Assembly: GCF_024505045.1 (NCBI RefSeq)
Contig: NZ_JANIBM010000003.1
Coordinates: 248,001-312,000, forward strand
Direction of reading: 5' to 3'
DNA: 64,000 bases
Origin: Methylomonas aurea
GTDB taxonomy: Bacteria; Pseudomonadota; Gammaproteobacteria; Methylococcales; Methylomonadaceae
Both the position numbers and the translations under genes were made by a program. Positions 26,615 through 37,113 of the stretch are shown one piece after another (the first letter of the stretch is position 1; each line of letters begins with the position of its first letter). The notes below the pieces were generated by a model. The model was not told the DNA's origin. It saw only the letters and a list, made by a program, of their open reading frames with translations, and did not search any database.

Positions 26615-27364
26615 TTAACGACGAACTGCCGGGTTTTTTGATCCGATTTCCTCTTCGATAAAAGCCCCGTTTTTCCAGCACAACACTCCCGCCGATTCGG
26701 GGCGCCAATCCGCTAACACGTAACGTTTTGCCGGTAAGTCGTCCAGCCTAAATTCGTGTAAACCCGGCCGGTGTGTGTGGCCGTGAACCAGTATCCGGCA
26801 ATCATAGTCGCGCATGGCTGCGATGACGGTGTCTTGGTTGACATCCATGATTTCGTAGGATTTACCCCGTTTATGAAAATAACTGCGCAAACGGTACCAG
26901 CGGGCGGCTATCAGTCTTAACCAAAGAGGTTTGTTCAGTACTGCGTCTTGCCATGCGCGGCTGCGAGATTTGATCCGGAACGCCTGATAAGCCTTGTCGT
27001 CGCTGCACAGTAAATCGCCGTGGGTCAATAATACCCGCTGGCCGTCCAGTTCGATGACGGCGAAATCGTCCAACAGCGAAACACCGGTGTCGGCGCAGAA
27101 GGCCTGGCCCAATAGAAAGTCGCGGTTGCCTTGTTGGACATAGACTTTGACACCGGAAGCGGTGAGCTGCTTCAGCGCGCGTTTGATGTCTCGGGTGGGC
27201 CGGGTATTATCGTCGTCGCCTATCCATGCGTCGAACAGGTCGCCGAGTATATATAAGGTATCGGCTAAGCTGGCGCGGTATTGCAGAAAATGAAAAAAGC
27301 GCCGGAGAATTTCAGGTTTCTCCAGCGCTAGATGCAGGTCGGATATAAACAGTATGTCTTTCAC
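26615..27364 (-). CDS. lpxH: UDP-2,3-diacylglucosamine diphosphatase LpxH
   Basis: LpxH hydrolyses UDP-2,3-diacylglucosamine to lipid X, the fourth step of lipid A synthesis, as a peripheral inner-membrane metallophosphatase. The 249-residue protein has the expected metal motifs F-I-S-D-L-H-L, L-G-D-L-F-D-A-W-I-G-D-D, G-N-R-D-F-L-L-G, L-T-H-G-D and H-G-H-T-H-R-P. It follows the cyclophilin gene by 39 bases on the same strand, an order seen in other gammaproteobacteria. Confidence 0.95.
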   Translation of the reverse strand: MKDILFISDLHLALEKPEILRRFFHFLQYRASLADTLYILGDLFDAWIGDDDNTRPTRDIKRALKQLTASGVKVYVQQGNRDFLLGQAFCADTGVSLLDDFAVIELDGQRVLLTHGDLLCSDDKAYQAFRIKSRSRAWQDAVLNKPLWLRLIAARWYRLRSYFHKRGKSYEIMDVNQDTVIAAMRDYDCRILVHGHTHRPGLHEFRLDDLPAKRYVLADWRPESAGVLCWKNGAFIEEEIGSKNPAVRR

Positions 27365-27403
27365 GAATGTTGCCGCGCCAACAGATGGGGCGCGGCGAGT
27401 TCC

Positions 27404-27985
27404 TTATTCGACAATTTCTGCTTTCTCGATCACGATGTCGGTTTTCGGTACATCTTGGTGCATGCCGCGATTTCCGGTCGGTTGTTTTGCCATCGCGTCG
27501 ACCACGTCCATGCCTTCGGTGACCTCGCCGAACACGGCATAACCCCAACCGCTGGGCGTCGGGCTGGTGTGGTCCAGGAAGGAGTTGTCCTTATAATTGA
27601 TGAAAAATTGTGCGGTGGCGGAATGCGGATCGTTGGTACGCGCCATTGCCAGGGTGCCGCGTTTATTTTTCAGGCCGTTGTCGGCTTCGTTTTTGATCGG
27701 GGCATTGGTCGCTTTCTGGTTGAACGAGGTATCGAAACCGCCGCCTTGGGCCATGAAGCCGGGAATTACCCGATGAAAAATGGTCCCCTCGTAAAAACCT
27801 TGTTTGACGTAGGCCACAAAGTTTGCGGCTGATGCCGGGGCTTTTTCGTCCTCCAGCTGGATGGCGATGGTGCCGAGAGAGGTGGTTAATTTGACTTTGG
27901 TATGTGTGTTGGACATTTTATTTTCTGTTGCAAATGAAAGAGTTGAGATTGAAAACAGCATCAAGTAAACCAGAGTTGCGCGCAT
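27404..27985 (-). CDS. Cyclophilin-type peptidyl-prolyl isomerase, likely periplasmic
   Basis: A 193-residue cyclophilin that isomerises X-Pro bonds. The ATG at 27985 has a GGGAG ribosome binding site six bases before it and yields a signal peptide ([19 protein letters not shown]). The frame is open further to 28084, and a Met near residue 24 would give a cytoplasmic PpiB-like form. Core motifs include [29 protein letters not shown] and V-F-G-E-V-T-E-G-M. The cysS gene diverges from it. Confidence 0.92.
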   Translation of the reverse strand: MRATLVYLMLFSISTLSFATENKMSNTHTKVKLTTSLGTIAIQLEDEKAPASAANFVAYVKQGFYEGTIFHRVIPGFMAQGGGFDTSFNQKATNAPIKNEADNGLKNKRGTLAMARTNDPHSATAQFFINYKDNSFLDHTSPTPSGWGYAVFGEVTEGMDVVDAMAKQPTGNRGMHQDVPKTDIVIEKAEIVE

Positions 27986-28097
27986 GACCGCTCCCAAAAA
28001 TAGCAGCAAGCCTTGAATTCTATGTGTTTTTATCTTGAAAGAGAAGTTCGAATCTTGGTAGATTGCTGGGTGTTTTGCCGTCATTACGCCTTCTTAC

Positions 28098-29471
28098 ATG
28101 TTAAAAATCTACAATACTCTAACCCGTAGTAAGCAAGAATTCGTTCCGAAACAGCCCGGCAAAGTCGGTATGTACGTCTGCGGCATGACCGTTTATGACT
28201 ATTGCCACATCGGTCACGCCCGGGTCATGGTCGTGTTCGATACCGTGGCGCGGTACTTGCGGCATTCCGGTTACGAGTTGACCTACGTCCGTAACATCAC
28301 CGATATCGACGATAAAATCATTCAGCGCGCCAACGAGAACGGCGAAGAATTTACCGCGCTGACTGCACGCTTTATCGAGGCAATGCACGAAGACGAGCGG
28401 GCGCTGGCAGTATTGCCGCCCGACCGCGAGCCCAAAGCCACGCAATCGATTTCGGACATCATCGCGATGATCGGTGCGCTGATTGCGAAGGATTATGCGT
28501 ATGTCGGCGCCAATGGCGACGTGTTTTATGCCGTCGCTAAGTTTGAGGGATACGGTAAGTTGTCCGGTAAGAACATCGAAGATCTGAATGCCGGCGAACG
28601 CGTCGACGTCGACAACGCCAAACGCGACCCGTTGGACTTCGTATTGTGGAAGATGGCCAAGCCCGGCGAACCGGCTTGGGAGTCGCCCTGGGGATTGGGC
28701 AGGCCGGGCTGGCATATCGAATGCTCCGCGATGTCGACCTGCTGCCTGGGCGCCCATTTCGACATTCACGGCGGCGGTATGGATTTGCAGTTCCCACATC
28801 ACGAAAACGAGATCGCCCAATCGGAGGGTGCCACTGGAGAAACCTTCGTCAACTACTGGATGCATAACGGTTTCGTCAGGGTCAACGAAGAGAAAATGTC
28901 CAAATCGCTGGGCAATTTCTTTACCGTGCGCGAAGTGTTGAAACAGTACCGGCCGGAAGTGATCCGCTTTTTCATTCTGTCCAGCCACTACCGCAGTCCG
29001 TTAAATTATTCCGATGAGCATCTGGACGAAGCCGGAACGGCATTGACCCGGTTGTACACCGCGCTGAGGGGCGTCGATGTGGTCGATGTCGATATCGACG
29101 CCGATTTCAAACAGCGCTTCGAGCAGGCGATGGACGACGACTTCAATACCCCGGTGGCGCTGGCGGTGTTGTTCGAATTGGCGCGGGAATTGAACAAAGC
29201 CGAGGACAAAACCCTGTTGGCTGCGACCTTGAAACAACTCGCGGCGATCCTGGGCCTGTTGCAAGACGATCCGGAACAATTTCTCAAGGGTGGGGCCGGG
29301 CAGGGCGGTTTGGACGAAGCGGAGATCGAACGCTTGATCGAAGCTCGCAAAGCCGCAAAAGCCGAAAAAGATTGGGCCCAAGCGGATGCCATTCGCGACC
29401 AATTGAAATCTCAGGGCATATTGCTGGAAGACGTGGTCGGCGGCAAAACGACTTGGCGCCGGGAAGCTTGA
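28098..29471 (+). CDS. cysS: Cysteinyl-tRNA synthetase
   Basis: CysS charges tRNA-Cys with cysteine. It is a class I, zinc-dependent monomer of 457 residues, the usual length. The first zinc Cys is in V-C-G-M-T-V-Y-D, followed by H-I-G-H-A-R. Further zinc ligands are in H-I-E-C-S-A-M and H-H-E-N-E. The K-M-S-K-S-L-G-N-F loop is at about 264-272. The C-terminal DALR-type anticodon region is intact. fchA follows after 7 bases, so the two are likely co-transcribed. Confidence 0.97.
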   Translation: MLKIYNTLTRSKQEFVPKQPGKVGMYVCGMTVYDYCHIGHARVMVVFDTVARYLRHSGYELTYVRNITDIDDKIIQRANENGEEFTALTARFIEAMHEDERALAVLPPDREPKATQSISDIIAMIGALIAKDYAYVGANGDVFYAVAKFEGYGKLSGKNIEDLNAGERVDVDNAKRDPLDFVLWKMAKPGEPAWESPWGLGRPGWHIECSAMSTCCLGAHFDIHGGGMDLQFPHHENEIAQSEGATGETFVNYWMHNGFVRVNEEKMSKSLGNFFTVREVLKQYRPEVIRFFILSSHYRSPLNYSDEHLDEAGTALTRLYTALRGVDVVDVDIDADFKQRFEQAMDDDFNTPVALAVLFELARELNKAEDKTLLAATLKQLAAILGLLQDDPEQFLKGGAGQGGLDEAEIERLIEARKAAKAEKDWAQADAIRDQLKSQGILLEDVVGGKTTWRREA

Positions 29472-29478
29472 GGAAAAC

Positions 29479-30108
29479 ATGAGCGAAATTAAAGACAAAT
29501 CGATAGAACTTTTTCTCGACGAACTGGCTAGTAAACAAGCCACGCCCGGCGGCGGTAGCGCCGCGGCAGTAATGGGGGCTCAAGCTGCGGCTTTGGTCAG
29601 CATGGTGTGCAATCTGACGATAGGTAAGCCCAAATATGCCGCAGTGGAACCGGAGTTGAGAGATTTGCTGGTCGAAGCCGAAACCTTGCGGCAAACGCTG
29701 ATCGGCATGATAAAAGCCGATGTCGACGTCTTCGACAAATTGATGGCGTGTTATGGGCTGCCGAAAAACAGCGATCAGGAGAAGGCCTATCGTAGCGAGC
29801 AAATCCAATCGGTGTTGAAAGAAGCGACTTTGGTGCCGTTGGCGTGCGCCAAGGCCTGCGCTAAGGCCGTTGAATTGAGTCGGATTGCCGCCGAGAAAGG
29901 CAATCTGGGCGTGATTAGCGATGCCGGCGTCGCGGTTATGGCCGCCTACGCCGGCTTAAAGAGTGCGGCATTGAACGTCCAGATTAATGCCGCCAGCTTG
30001 AAAGATCGCGTTTTTGCCGAAGCGCAATTGGCCGAACTTGGCGGTTTGCTTGAATCCGCAGAGCGCGCCGCCGCAGACATTTATCAGACTGTTAGGGATA
30101 AGCTCTAA
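29479..30108 (+). CDS. fchA: Cyclodeaminase/cyclohydrolase family protein, FchA-like
   Basis: A 209-residue protein of the formiminotransferase-cyclodeaminase family, same length as methenyl-tetrahydrofolate cyclohydrolase FchA of methylotrophs. FchA interconverts 5,10-methenyl- and 10-formyl-tetrahydrofolate in one-carbon metabolism. Seen: T-P-G-G-G-S-A-A-A-V-M-G near the start, I-G-K-P-K-Y, D-V-D-V-F-D-K-L-M, and the late D-A-G-V-A-V-M-A-A-Y-A-G. It follows cysS by 7 bases. An insertion element begins on the base right after its TAA stop, and the stop lies inside a CTAA target-like site; length suggests the protein is complete. Confidence 0.85.
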   Translation: MSEIKDKSIELFLDELASKQATPGGGSAAAVMGAQAAALVSMVCNLTIGKPKYAAVEPELRDLLVEAETLRQTLIGMIKADVDVFDKLMACYGLPKNSDQEKAYRSEQIQSVLKEATLVPLACAKACAKAVELSRIAAEKGNLGVISDAGVAVMAAYAGLKSAALNVQINAASLKDRVFAEAQLAELGGLLESAERAAADIYQTVRDKL

Positions 30109-30342
30109 CAGGCTGGTGAAAAAACCGCCGATAATCCCCCTCACCCACGGTTGCCGTGATTTTTTGCGTTCACATGAGCGCTGAAGTCCTAGTTTCGACA
30201 AATGCGCCCTCGTTTCAAGGGCTTTTTATCCGTCTGAAGCCGTCCTTGAACGGTCTTCAGGCGCACTTCGCCCTAAGTACCGGGGCGCACGCCGGTTTTG
30301 GTGTGAACGCCAGCAGGTTGAGCAACCGCGTCAAGTTATACC
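30109..30342 (-). mobile_element. Remnant (3' end) of an older IS5-type element
   Basis: It begins with the terminal repeat CAGGCTGGTGAAAAA (30109-30123), directly after the fchA stop. It is clearly related to, but diverged from, the corresponding end of the complete element at 30347-31701. Near its inner end, the minus strand still reads the C-terminus of a transposase (Y-N-L-T-R-L-L-N-L-L-A-F-T-P-K-P). The rest of this older copy lies on the other side of the complete element, at 31706-31870. Confidence 0.8.
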
Positions 30343-30346
30343 CTAA
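30343..30346. repeat. Target-site duplication CTAA, left copy
   Basis: CTAA lies immediately before the left terminal repeat of the complete element, and an identical CTAA lies immediately after its right terminal repeat at 31702-31705. It matches the YTAR target preference of the IS5 group. Confidence 0.8.
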
Positions 30347-31701
30347 CAGGCTGGTGAAAAACTCGCGCCTATTTTCCCTTACCCACGGTTCTCGTGATTT
30401 TTTCGCGTTGAAATCAGTCATAAAATCGAGTTTCAACGGTTAGGCCTCTGTTTCGAGGACTTTTTATCCACCTGAAGCCGTCCTTGAGCGGCCTTCAGGC
30501 ACACTTCGCCCTAGGTGGGCTTAGCCCACGCCGGTTTCGGCGTGAATACCAGTAAGTTCAGCAGCCGTGTCAGGTTGTACGCGGCAAAGCAAAATAAGGC
30601 TTGGCCTGCCACTTTGGCTAAACCAATGTGGCGGGTTTTGCGCAGGCCTCCGACAGTCTTGATCCAGCCGAAGGCTTCTTCGACGATTTTGCGGCGCTTG
30701 AGGCTTTGGGCATAGCCTTTGCCGCGAGCGGTGCGGCCATCGACAGCACTGCCGGTCTTTTTGCGGGCCACATGGGCTTTGATGTCTTGCGCGTTGAGTT
30801 GGTTGACGAACGCCGGTTGGTCGTAGCCTTTGTCGGCACCGACGCTGCCGCCTTTGGGCACGCGGCGTTTGATCATTTTTTGGGCGGCTTCGATTTCGGC
30901 GGTGCCGGTGGCTTGGGTGGTTTCGACATCGACAATCAGGCCATTGCGGTTCTCGGACAAGGCATGCGTGATGTAGCGCAGTTTGGCTTCGGTGTATTCA
31001 CCTTTCTTGTAGAGCCGCGCTTCGGGATCGGTCGTGCTTTGGTGGGTGGCGTTGCTGCGCTTTTCGCCGCTGAAGTCGACCTCGGGATTGCGGCCGGCGG
31101 GCTTATCTGAGCCGCTACCGTCTTTTTTTACCAAGCTTTTGTGCGAGGCCCAGGCTTCGATCAGACTGCCGTCGACACTGAAGTGTTCGTCGGACACCAG
31201 GTTTTGCCATTCCGCTATGGCCAGCACTCGGGTGAAAAATTCGCGGCTGAGGGATTCAGACAATAGGCGCTCGCGGTTGGCGCTAAAGACGCTGCGCTCC
31301 CAAACGGCGTCATCAATGCCCAGACCGACAAACCAGCGAAACAGCAGGTTGTAGTCCAGTTGTTCCATCAACTGTCGCTCACTGCGAACGGTATAGAGCA
31401 CTTGCAACAGCAAGGCGCGCAGCAATTTTTCAGGGGCAATCGACGGGCGACCGGTGTGGGAGTAACGCTCGGCGAACACAGCATCCATTGCGACCAAGAC
31501 GCCATCGACCAATAGCCGTAAGCGGCGTAGCGGATGCTGTTTGGGAATACGGTCTTCCAGGCTGACATAGCTGAACCAGCTGTGTTGGATGGCATCGTGT
31601 CCGCGCATTGGAGCATCTCCAAATTTAGGTAGCCTATTTTACCAGTTGCCGGCAGCTTCCGACCTTGAATTGCTTGCCTTTCTGAGTTTTTCACCAGCCT
31701 G
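30347..31701 (-). mobile_element. Complete IS5-family insertion sequence, about 1.36 kb
   Basis: The element is bounded by inverted repeats CAGGCTGGTGAAAAA (from 30347) and TTTTTCACCAGCCTG (to 31701), and flanked by CTAA duplications. It carries one intact transposase gene on the minus strand. It inserted into an older, related element, splitting that copy's transposase close to its 3' end. The matching duplications and intact gene suggest a relatively recent insertion. Confidence 0.88.
30511..31608 (-). CDS. IS5-family DDE transposase
   Basis: A 365-residue transposase with an N-terminal DUF772-type domain (F-S-Y-V-S-L-E-D-R-I-P near 12-22) and an RNase H-like catalytic domain. The probable catalytic residues are Asp146 (F-S-V-D-G-S-L-I-E-A-W), Asp259 (V-G-A-D-K-G-Y-D) and a Glu at 310 or 311 (K-I-V-E-E-A-F-G-W-I-K-T). 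All are present and the frame is unbroken, so the enzyme may be active. It lies within a complete element with terminal repeats and target duplications. Confidence 0.93.
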   Translation of the reverse strand: MRGHDAIQHSWFSYVSLEDRIPKQHPLRRLRLLVDGVLVAMDAVFAERYSHTGRPSIAPEKLLRALLLQVLYTVRSERQLMEQLDYNLLFRWFVGLGIDDAVWERSVFSANRERLLSESLSREFFTRVLAIAEWQNLVSDEHFSVDGSLIEAWASHKSLVKKDGSGSDKPAGRNPEVDFSGEKRSNATHQSTTDPEARLYKKGEYTEAKLRYITHALSENRNGLIVDVETTQATGTAEIEAAQKMIKRRVPKGGSVGADKGYDQPAFVNQLNAQDIKAHVARKKTGSAVDGRTARGKGYAQSLKRRKIVEEAFGWIKTVGGLRKTRHIGLAKVAGQALFCFAAYNLTRLLNLLVFTPKPAWAKPT

Positions 31702-31705
31702 CTAA
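31702..31705. repeat. Target-site duplication CTAA, right copy
   Basis: This is the direct repeat of 30343-30346, immediately outside the right terminal repeat. Confidence 0.8.
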
Positions 31706-31870
31706 AGGGCATAAACAGGCGGCGATGCAAAATAAGGCTTGACCAGCGACTTTGGCTAAGCCGATGTGACGGGTTTTACGCAGACCACCGACCGTTTTGA
31801 CCCAGCCAAAGGCTTCTTCGACGATTTTGCGTCGCTTGAGGCTTTGGGTATGGCCTTTGCCGAGAGCGGG
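31706..31870 (-). pseudogene. Disrupted IS5-type transposase fragment (older copy)
   Basis: On the minus strand this reads K-I-V-E-E-A-F-G-W-V-K-T-V-G-G-L-R-K-T-R-H-I and on to F-C-I-A-A. It is nearly identical in protein to the intact transposase around its third catalytic residue, but diverged in DNA. It continues across the complete element into 30342. The upstream two-thirds of the gene are missing, replaced at about 31871 by unrelated IS256- and IS30-type pieces. Confidence 0.8.
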
Positions 31871-32044
31871 AGGGTGTCCTGAATTTTGAGTAAACGGGGT
31901 TTTAACGGTTCAGCATCTGGTCTTCAAATTGAATGCTAAACCGATTTAAAGCCGCTTTCCAGTCATGTAATGGCATGGTCCATTTTTTACTGATATTCAT
32001 CAGCGCCAGATAAAACAGTTTCGATAATGCTCGATCGTACCGTT
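31871..32044 (-). pseudogene. IS256-type transposase C-terminal fragment
   Basis: A minus-strand frame ending at 31902 reads R-Y-D-R-A-L-S-K-L-F-Y-L-A-L-M-N-I-S-K-K-W, then T-M-P-L-H-D-W-K-A-A-L-N-R-F and a stop. This is the characteristic C-terminus of IS256/mutator transposases. Nothing upstream of it survives. The bases at about 31874-31890 (GTGTCCTGAATTTTGAG) probably include that element's terminus. Confidence 0.75.
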
Positions 32045-32240
32045 ACACCGAAGCCCTCGACTAATGGTGCTGGTGGAGCGTTGTAGAAATCGCGCTATCG
32101 CTCGGATACTGTAGTTTTGTTGCTTCAGACTGCTGATTGTGACTCGATCTTCAGGATGAAGCTGTTGATAGTGTTTTGAAGTCATTTCCATGTGCATACC
32201 TTACTGGCTTTTGGGTGTTGCACTTCACTTTTGAATCAGC
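32045..32240 (-). pseudogene. IS30-type transposase N-terminal fragment
   Basis: From the ATG at 32185 the minus strand encodes M-T-S-K-H-Y-Q-Q-L-H-P-E-D-R-V and I-R-A-I-A-R-F-L-Q-R-S-T-S-T-I-S-R, the N-terminal helix-turn-helix of IS30 transposases. After about 47 residues the frame runs into the IS256-type piece and stops at 32000. The sequence GTGTTGCACTTCACTTTTG near 32213-32232 is probably the element's end. It is not functional. Confidence 0.75.
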
Positions 32241-32280
32241 CTTCTTGGATTGCTTGGCTTTGGGGTTTTTCACCAGCCTG
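32241..32280. mobile_element. Right terminus of an IS5-type element
   Basis: The bases before 32280 (TTTTTCACCAGCCTG at the end) repeat the right terminus of the complete element. The flank after it is TTAG, not the CTAA found beside the left outer terminus at 30105-30108. The two outer ends therefore may not come from a single insertion event. Confidence 0.65.
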
Positions 32281-32292
32281 TTAGCGGTTGCA

Positions 32293-33369
32293 TTACTTGC
32301 TATTAAGCGAGTAGGGTTTTTCAACGTAAACAAATAGCAAAGCTGACGGAATTAACGTTAGGAAAAACCCTAGCGGAAGAAACGCCCAAAATAGCCAGGT
32401 TTGTTCGTTGAGTGGCGGATAAAAATGTTTAATAACCAGGAATATGAATTTCAATGCCAGTCCGTGTATAAGATAATACGAATAACTCATGTTTCCCAGC
32501 CAGCGCATTGGGTTCAAGGAGAACAGTCGGGCAGTAAAATTAGGCGGAGAAAAACATTCCAGGCAAAAAAGATAAAAAAGTACAAATATGATCGGGTAGC
32601 GCCAGTAATCGTTAATATTCAAATTGTCGATTACGGCAATTGAAGCGATTGCCAGCAAAAGCGCCGGAAAGCCCAGGTGCAAAGTTTTTTGCGGGGGATG
32701 GTTGCTGACCGTTTCGTAGAGTAATATACCGGAAACGAACATCAGCAACCGAACGTGCCCCGGATAATGGTTAAAATAAAAGAAAAACAATATGCTAAGC
32801 AGCAAGAATAAGGTAATCCTCAGCTCGCTTGGCCAGGATCTTAAGTTTAGGCAAAATATTATAAACGGCGTTATTAAATAATAGAAAAACTCGTAACTCA
32901 ACGACCAGGCGACGGTTATTATCGGCTGAATGTCGAACAGTCCCGGCATTAACAAATAGTTCTTTGCAATATAAATTGCGCCCGGGATCAGTCCTTGTGG
33001 TATTTTCGATTCGCTTGGAAAAACTGCGGACAATAGCAGATAAATAATAAATACTACGGTAAATGTCGGATAAATTCTCTGTATTCGACGTTTGATATAG
33101 GTCAGGAAAGGCTTTCTTTTTTTAATCAGCATTCCATATATCAAAAAACCGCTCAGCACAAAGAATAAATCGACGCCGATATGTCCTACGCCAAGCAGAT
33201 ATTTAGAAAGGTTAAAAGTCAAGCTGTTCGGATCAATCCAGGGGTTTGCGAGCGTGGTGTAATGCACTAAAAAGACTAAAAATACCGCAAAGCCGCGAAT
33301 CCCTTCCATCGAAACTATCGTGTTATGGTCGGCATGAGTTAGCGTAAACGGGTTGTTGGGCCAATTCAT
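32293..33369 (-). CDS. Membrane acyltransferase (acyltransferase-3 family)
   Basis: A 358-residue polytopic protein of the OafA/NodX type, which adds acetyl or other acyl groups to surface sugars. About ten hydrophobic segments are visible. Family marks are E-G-I-R-G-F-A-V-F-L-V-F-L-V-H-Y near 22-37, H-I-G-V-D-L-F-F-V-L-S-G-F-L-I near 63-77, R-R-I-Q-R-I-Y-P-T, V-A-W-S-L-S-Y-E-F-F-Y-Y, and near the end L-G-N-M-S-Y-S-Y-Y-L-I-H-G. The stop is only 13 bases from an IS terminus, yet the end V-Y-V-E-K-P-Y-S is normal for the family, so it seems complete. AT-rich composition and an IS border suggest transfer. Confidence 0.88.
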   Translation of the reverse strand: MNWPNNPFTLTHADHNTIVSMEGIRGFAVFLVFLVHYTTLANPWIDPNSLTFNLSKYLLGVGHIGVDLFFVLSGFLIYGMLIKKRKPFLTYIKRRIQRIYPTFTVVFIIYLLLSAVFPSESKIPQGLIPGAIYIAKNYLLMPGLFDIQPIITVAWSLSYEFFYYLITPFIIFCLNLRSWPSELRITLFLLLSILFFFYFNHYPGHVRLLMFVSGILLYETVSNHPPQKTLHLGFPALLLAIASIAVIDNLNINDYWRYPIIFVLFYLFCLECFSPPNFTARLFSLNPMRWLGNMSYSYYLIHGLALKFIFLVIKHFYPPLNEQTWLFWAFLPLGFFLTLIPSALLFVYVEKPYSLNSK

Positions 33370-33718
33370 GGATGTTGTCTAATATTGAAAAATGCGAATA
33401 TTTTTATCCGGAATTCGAATCCGGACCGGTTGAGTGGGTTTATCTGCCTGAGTCGGCTGAAGTAGTCAGCAGAGTATAGGCAAACAAGTTACGCCTTGTA
33501 GCGCTTGGACTATAACAGAAGGCCTGGGCGAAGCGAAAACGGTAGGCGAAAAATTGCCGTTTGCGTGATCAAGCATTGGAGTTGGGTTATTAAGACGGCA
33601 CGGCAGGGACAGCCTTCGTCGGTCATGGTTGTCTTGCCAATATGATGTGTTTCCGCTCGCCTGATGGGTAGAGTTCACCGTTCGGGGCGCTCTGCTCCAT
33701 CAGGAATTCGGTCACGAA
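33370..33718. other. Intergenic region between nifA end and acyltransferase start
   Basis: About 350 bases. Two TCCGGA sites (33407-33412, 33420-33425) form a small inverted repeat upstream of the acyltransferase. No terminator with a T-run is evident after nifA. Open frames here look like chance. Confidence 0.4.
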
Positions 33719-35237
<1,519 letters not shown>

Positions 35238-35245
<8 letters not shown>

Positions 35246-36875
35246 GGATGCTCACCATGGCCGAATTTTTTTGACAGGGAAAACTGAGTTTGAAACTGCA
35301 GCCGTTTTGGTAATCGGGATCGATCTCGATCATGCCGCTGTGCTGGTTGACGATTTCCTTGACCATCACCAAGCCCATGCCGGCCTGCGCGCCTTTCAGA
35401 TTCTGCGAGGTGGTGAAGAAAGGTTCGAATACCTTGCTGCGCTGGTTGGCCGGAATCCCCGGCCCGCTGTCGGAAATGCTGACGTTGACCCAGTCGCGAT
35501 CGGTCGCCGTGGTGATTTTGATCAACCGTTCGCGGCTACCGGCGCGGTTCATCGCATCGACCGCGTTATCGATCAATTGTTTGAACAACATCCGCAGTTT
35601 GTTCTCCGAGCCCAATACGCTGGGCAACACCGGATTCGGCAGCCAATCGACCACGACGCCGTTGGCCAGGAATTTATTGCTGTGTAACAGCATGACTTCG
35701 TGCAACAGTTGGTTCAGATTGACCGGAACCACGGCCGCTTCCGGAATTTCCGGCACGCAGCGCTGCAGCGTTTCCAGGGTTTCTTCGCCCATCTTTTGCA
35801 CTTGACCGAGCAACTCGCGCAGCGGGCGGTTGCTGGCATCGTTGCGCTGGCCCATTATCTGGATCGCCGCGTTGATTTGATTCAACGGCTGGCGGATCTG
35901 GTGCATCGCTCCCAGCAAGGTCTCGCGAATACTGCGGATGTGTTCCTCTTCGGCCAGCAGGGTTCTGAGCGACTGTACCTGCAGCTTTTCCTGTTGTCGC
36001 CTGAGGGTGGTGATGTCGTTGATCGTCAATAACAAGTAATCCTTGGATTGGCGGGCAAAAAAACTGTCGGCGCAGACGTCGTTTTCGATGAACCAGTTGC
36101 CGGAGCAGGAAAACCAGCGCGCCCCGCGCAGGCCGCTGCCTTCGATACGGATTTCCCGGTTGGAGAAACCGTGTTGGCGGTTGACGTTGCCGCCCCACAG
36201 ATCGCCCATTTCCTGCTCCAGTGCATCCAGAAAAAACAACGCCGGCTCGTCCTTGTCCAATTCGCTGATCAGCATCTTGTACATTTGATTGTCCAGCACC
36301 ACGCGTTTGTCGCTGTCCAAAACCGCCATTGCTACCGGCGATGCGTTCAGCACCGATTCGATCAATTGCTTCTGGTTATTGACCTGTTGTTCGGCATAGT
36401 GGGCCTGGGTTACGTCGCGGTGCATGCCGATGTAATGGCTGATCGCGCCCCTTTCATCGAGCATCGGCGCGATGGTCAAGTCGGCCAAGTAACGCTGCCC
36501 CAGCTTTTGCCGGTTGACCAATTGCCCGTGCCAGACCTGTTTGCGAGAAATGGTGTGCCACAAATCGTAATAGATCTGTCTCGGCGTGGATTTGTCGGAC
36601 AGTTGCGATTCGTTTTTACCCAAAATCTCGGCGGCGTTATAGCCGGTGACTTCGGTGAATGCATCGTTGATATAAAGAATATTGGCTTTCTTGTCGGTAA
36701 TCGAAATCGCTACCGGAGCCTGCTCGACGGCCTTGACGAACAACGAAAACGGTAACGTTTTACTTGGATTTTTGGCAATCGCCATCGCGGGAGCGTTTCC
36801 GGCGCTTGCCGTTAACAGTTCGGCGGTGTCGCTGGCGATCTGGCTTTGCAGAAAGTCTGGAGTCGATTTGCTCAT
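35238..36875 (-). CDS. nifL: Nitrogen-fixation regulator NifL
   Basis: NifL inhibits NifA under oxygen or fixed nitrogen by direct binding. The 545-residue protein has a first PAS domain (about 45-165; V-K-A-V-E-Q-A-P-V-A-I-S-I-T and Y-I-G-M-H-R-D-V-T), expected to bind FAD. A second PAS-like domain follows (about 175-310). The H-box region has M-H-Q-I-R-Q-P-L-N-Q-I (His325), and the GHKL ATPase domain has I-S-D-S-G-P-G-I-P and G-M-G-L-V-M-V-K-E-I-V. NifL does not act as a classic phosphotransfer kinase. The frame stays open 177 codons upstream, but M-S-K-S-T at 36875 gives the family start and lies 30 bases past a sigma-54 promoter's expected start site. Confidence 0.95.
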
Positions 36876-36913
36876 GCGCACGGGTCTCGGCTGATTTATG
36901 AATTCACAAAAAG

Positions 36914-36932
36914 CTAGCAATTTGAGCGCCAA
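36914..36932 (-). promoter_or_regulatory. Sigma-54 promoter of nifLA
   Basis: Read on the minus strand: TTGGCGCTCAAATTGCTAG. GG (-24) and GC (-12) are ten bases apart, and 10 of 11 specified positions of TGGCAC-N5-TTGCW match. The expected start site is near 36905, about 30 bases before the nifL ATG. NifA sites lie about 70-125 bases upstream of that start site. Confidence 0.8.
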
Positions 36933-36973
36933 ATACAAATTTGCCCGGTGTCGCCGCCTAAATCCCGACGATT

Positions 36974-36989
36974 TGTGCGGTTTGCGACA
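36974..36989. promoter_or_regulatory. NifA upstream activator site 1
   Basis: TGT at 36974-36976, ten bases, ACA at 36987-36989: the exact NifA consensus TGT-N10-ACA. It lies between the divergent nifL and rnfA promoters, about 70 bases from the first and about 135 from the second. Confidence 0.75.
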
Positions 36990-37014
36990 ATTTTGAACCC
37001 GGTTGTTTCGCCTC

Positions 37015-37030
37015 TGTATTTTTTGACACA
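37015..37030. promoter_or_regulatory. NifA upstream activator site 2
   Basis: TGT at 37015-37017, ten bases, ACA at 37028-37030, inside a longer dyad CTCTGT...ACAGAG. It is about 41 bases from site 1 (roughly four helical turns), so both would face the same side of the DNA. Confidence 0.8.
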
Positions 37031-37095
37031 GAGTTTTTCGGAGCCGATTTTGGTGTTTTTGCACTAAAACGGTGAGCTGGCGGACGTTTGCGACG

Positions 37096-37113
37096 TTGGC
37101 ACAAATGATGCTG
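37096..37113 (+). promoter_or_regulatory. Sigma-54 promoter of the rnf operon
   Basis: TTGGCACAAATGATGCTG: GG at 37098-37099, GC at 37110-37111, ten bases apart, 10 of 11 consensus positions matched. The start site would be near 37123, about 20 bases before the rnfA ATG. Both NifA sites lie upstream at normal enhancer distance. Confidence 0.8.

Noticed and set aside
33400-33430. TTCGAATCC stretch resembling a tRNA T-loop
   Set aside because: No acceptor, D or anticodon stems can be built around it; it is part of a TCCGGA inverted repeat.
33466-33678. Minus-strand 70-codon frame after nifA
   Set aside because: No ribosome binding site, no recognisable motifs, and it covers ordinary intergenic DNA.
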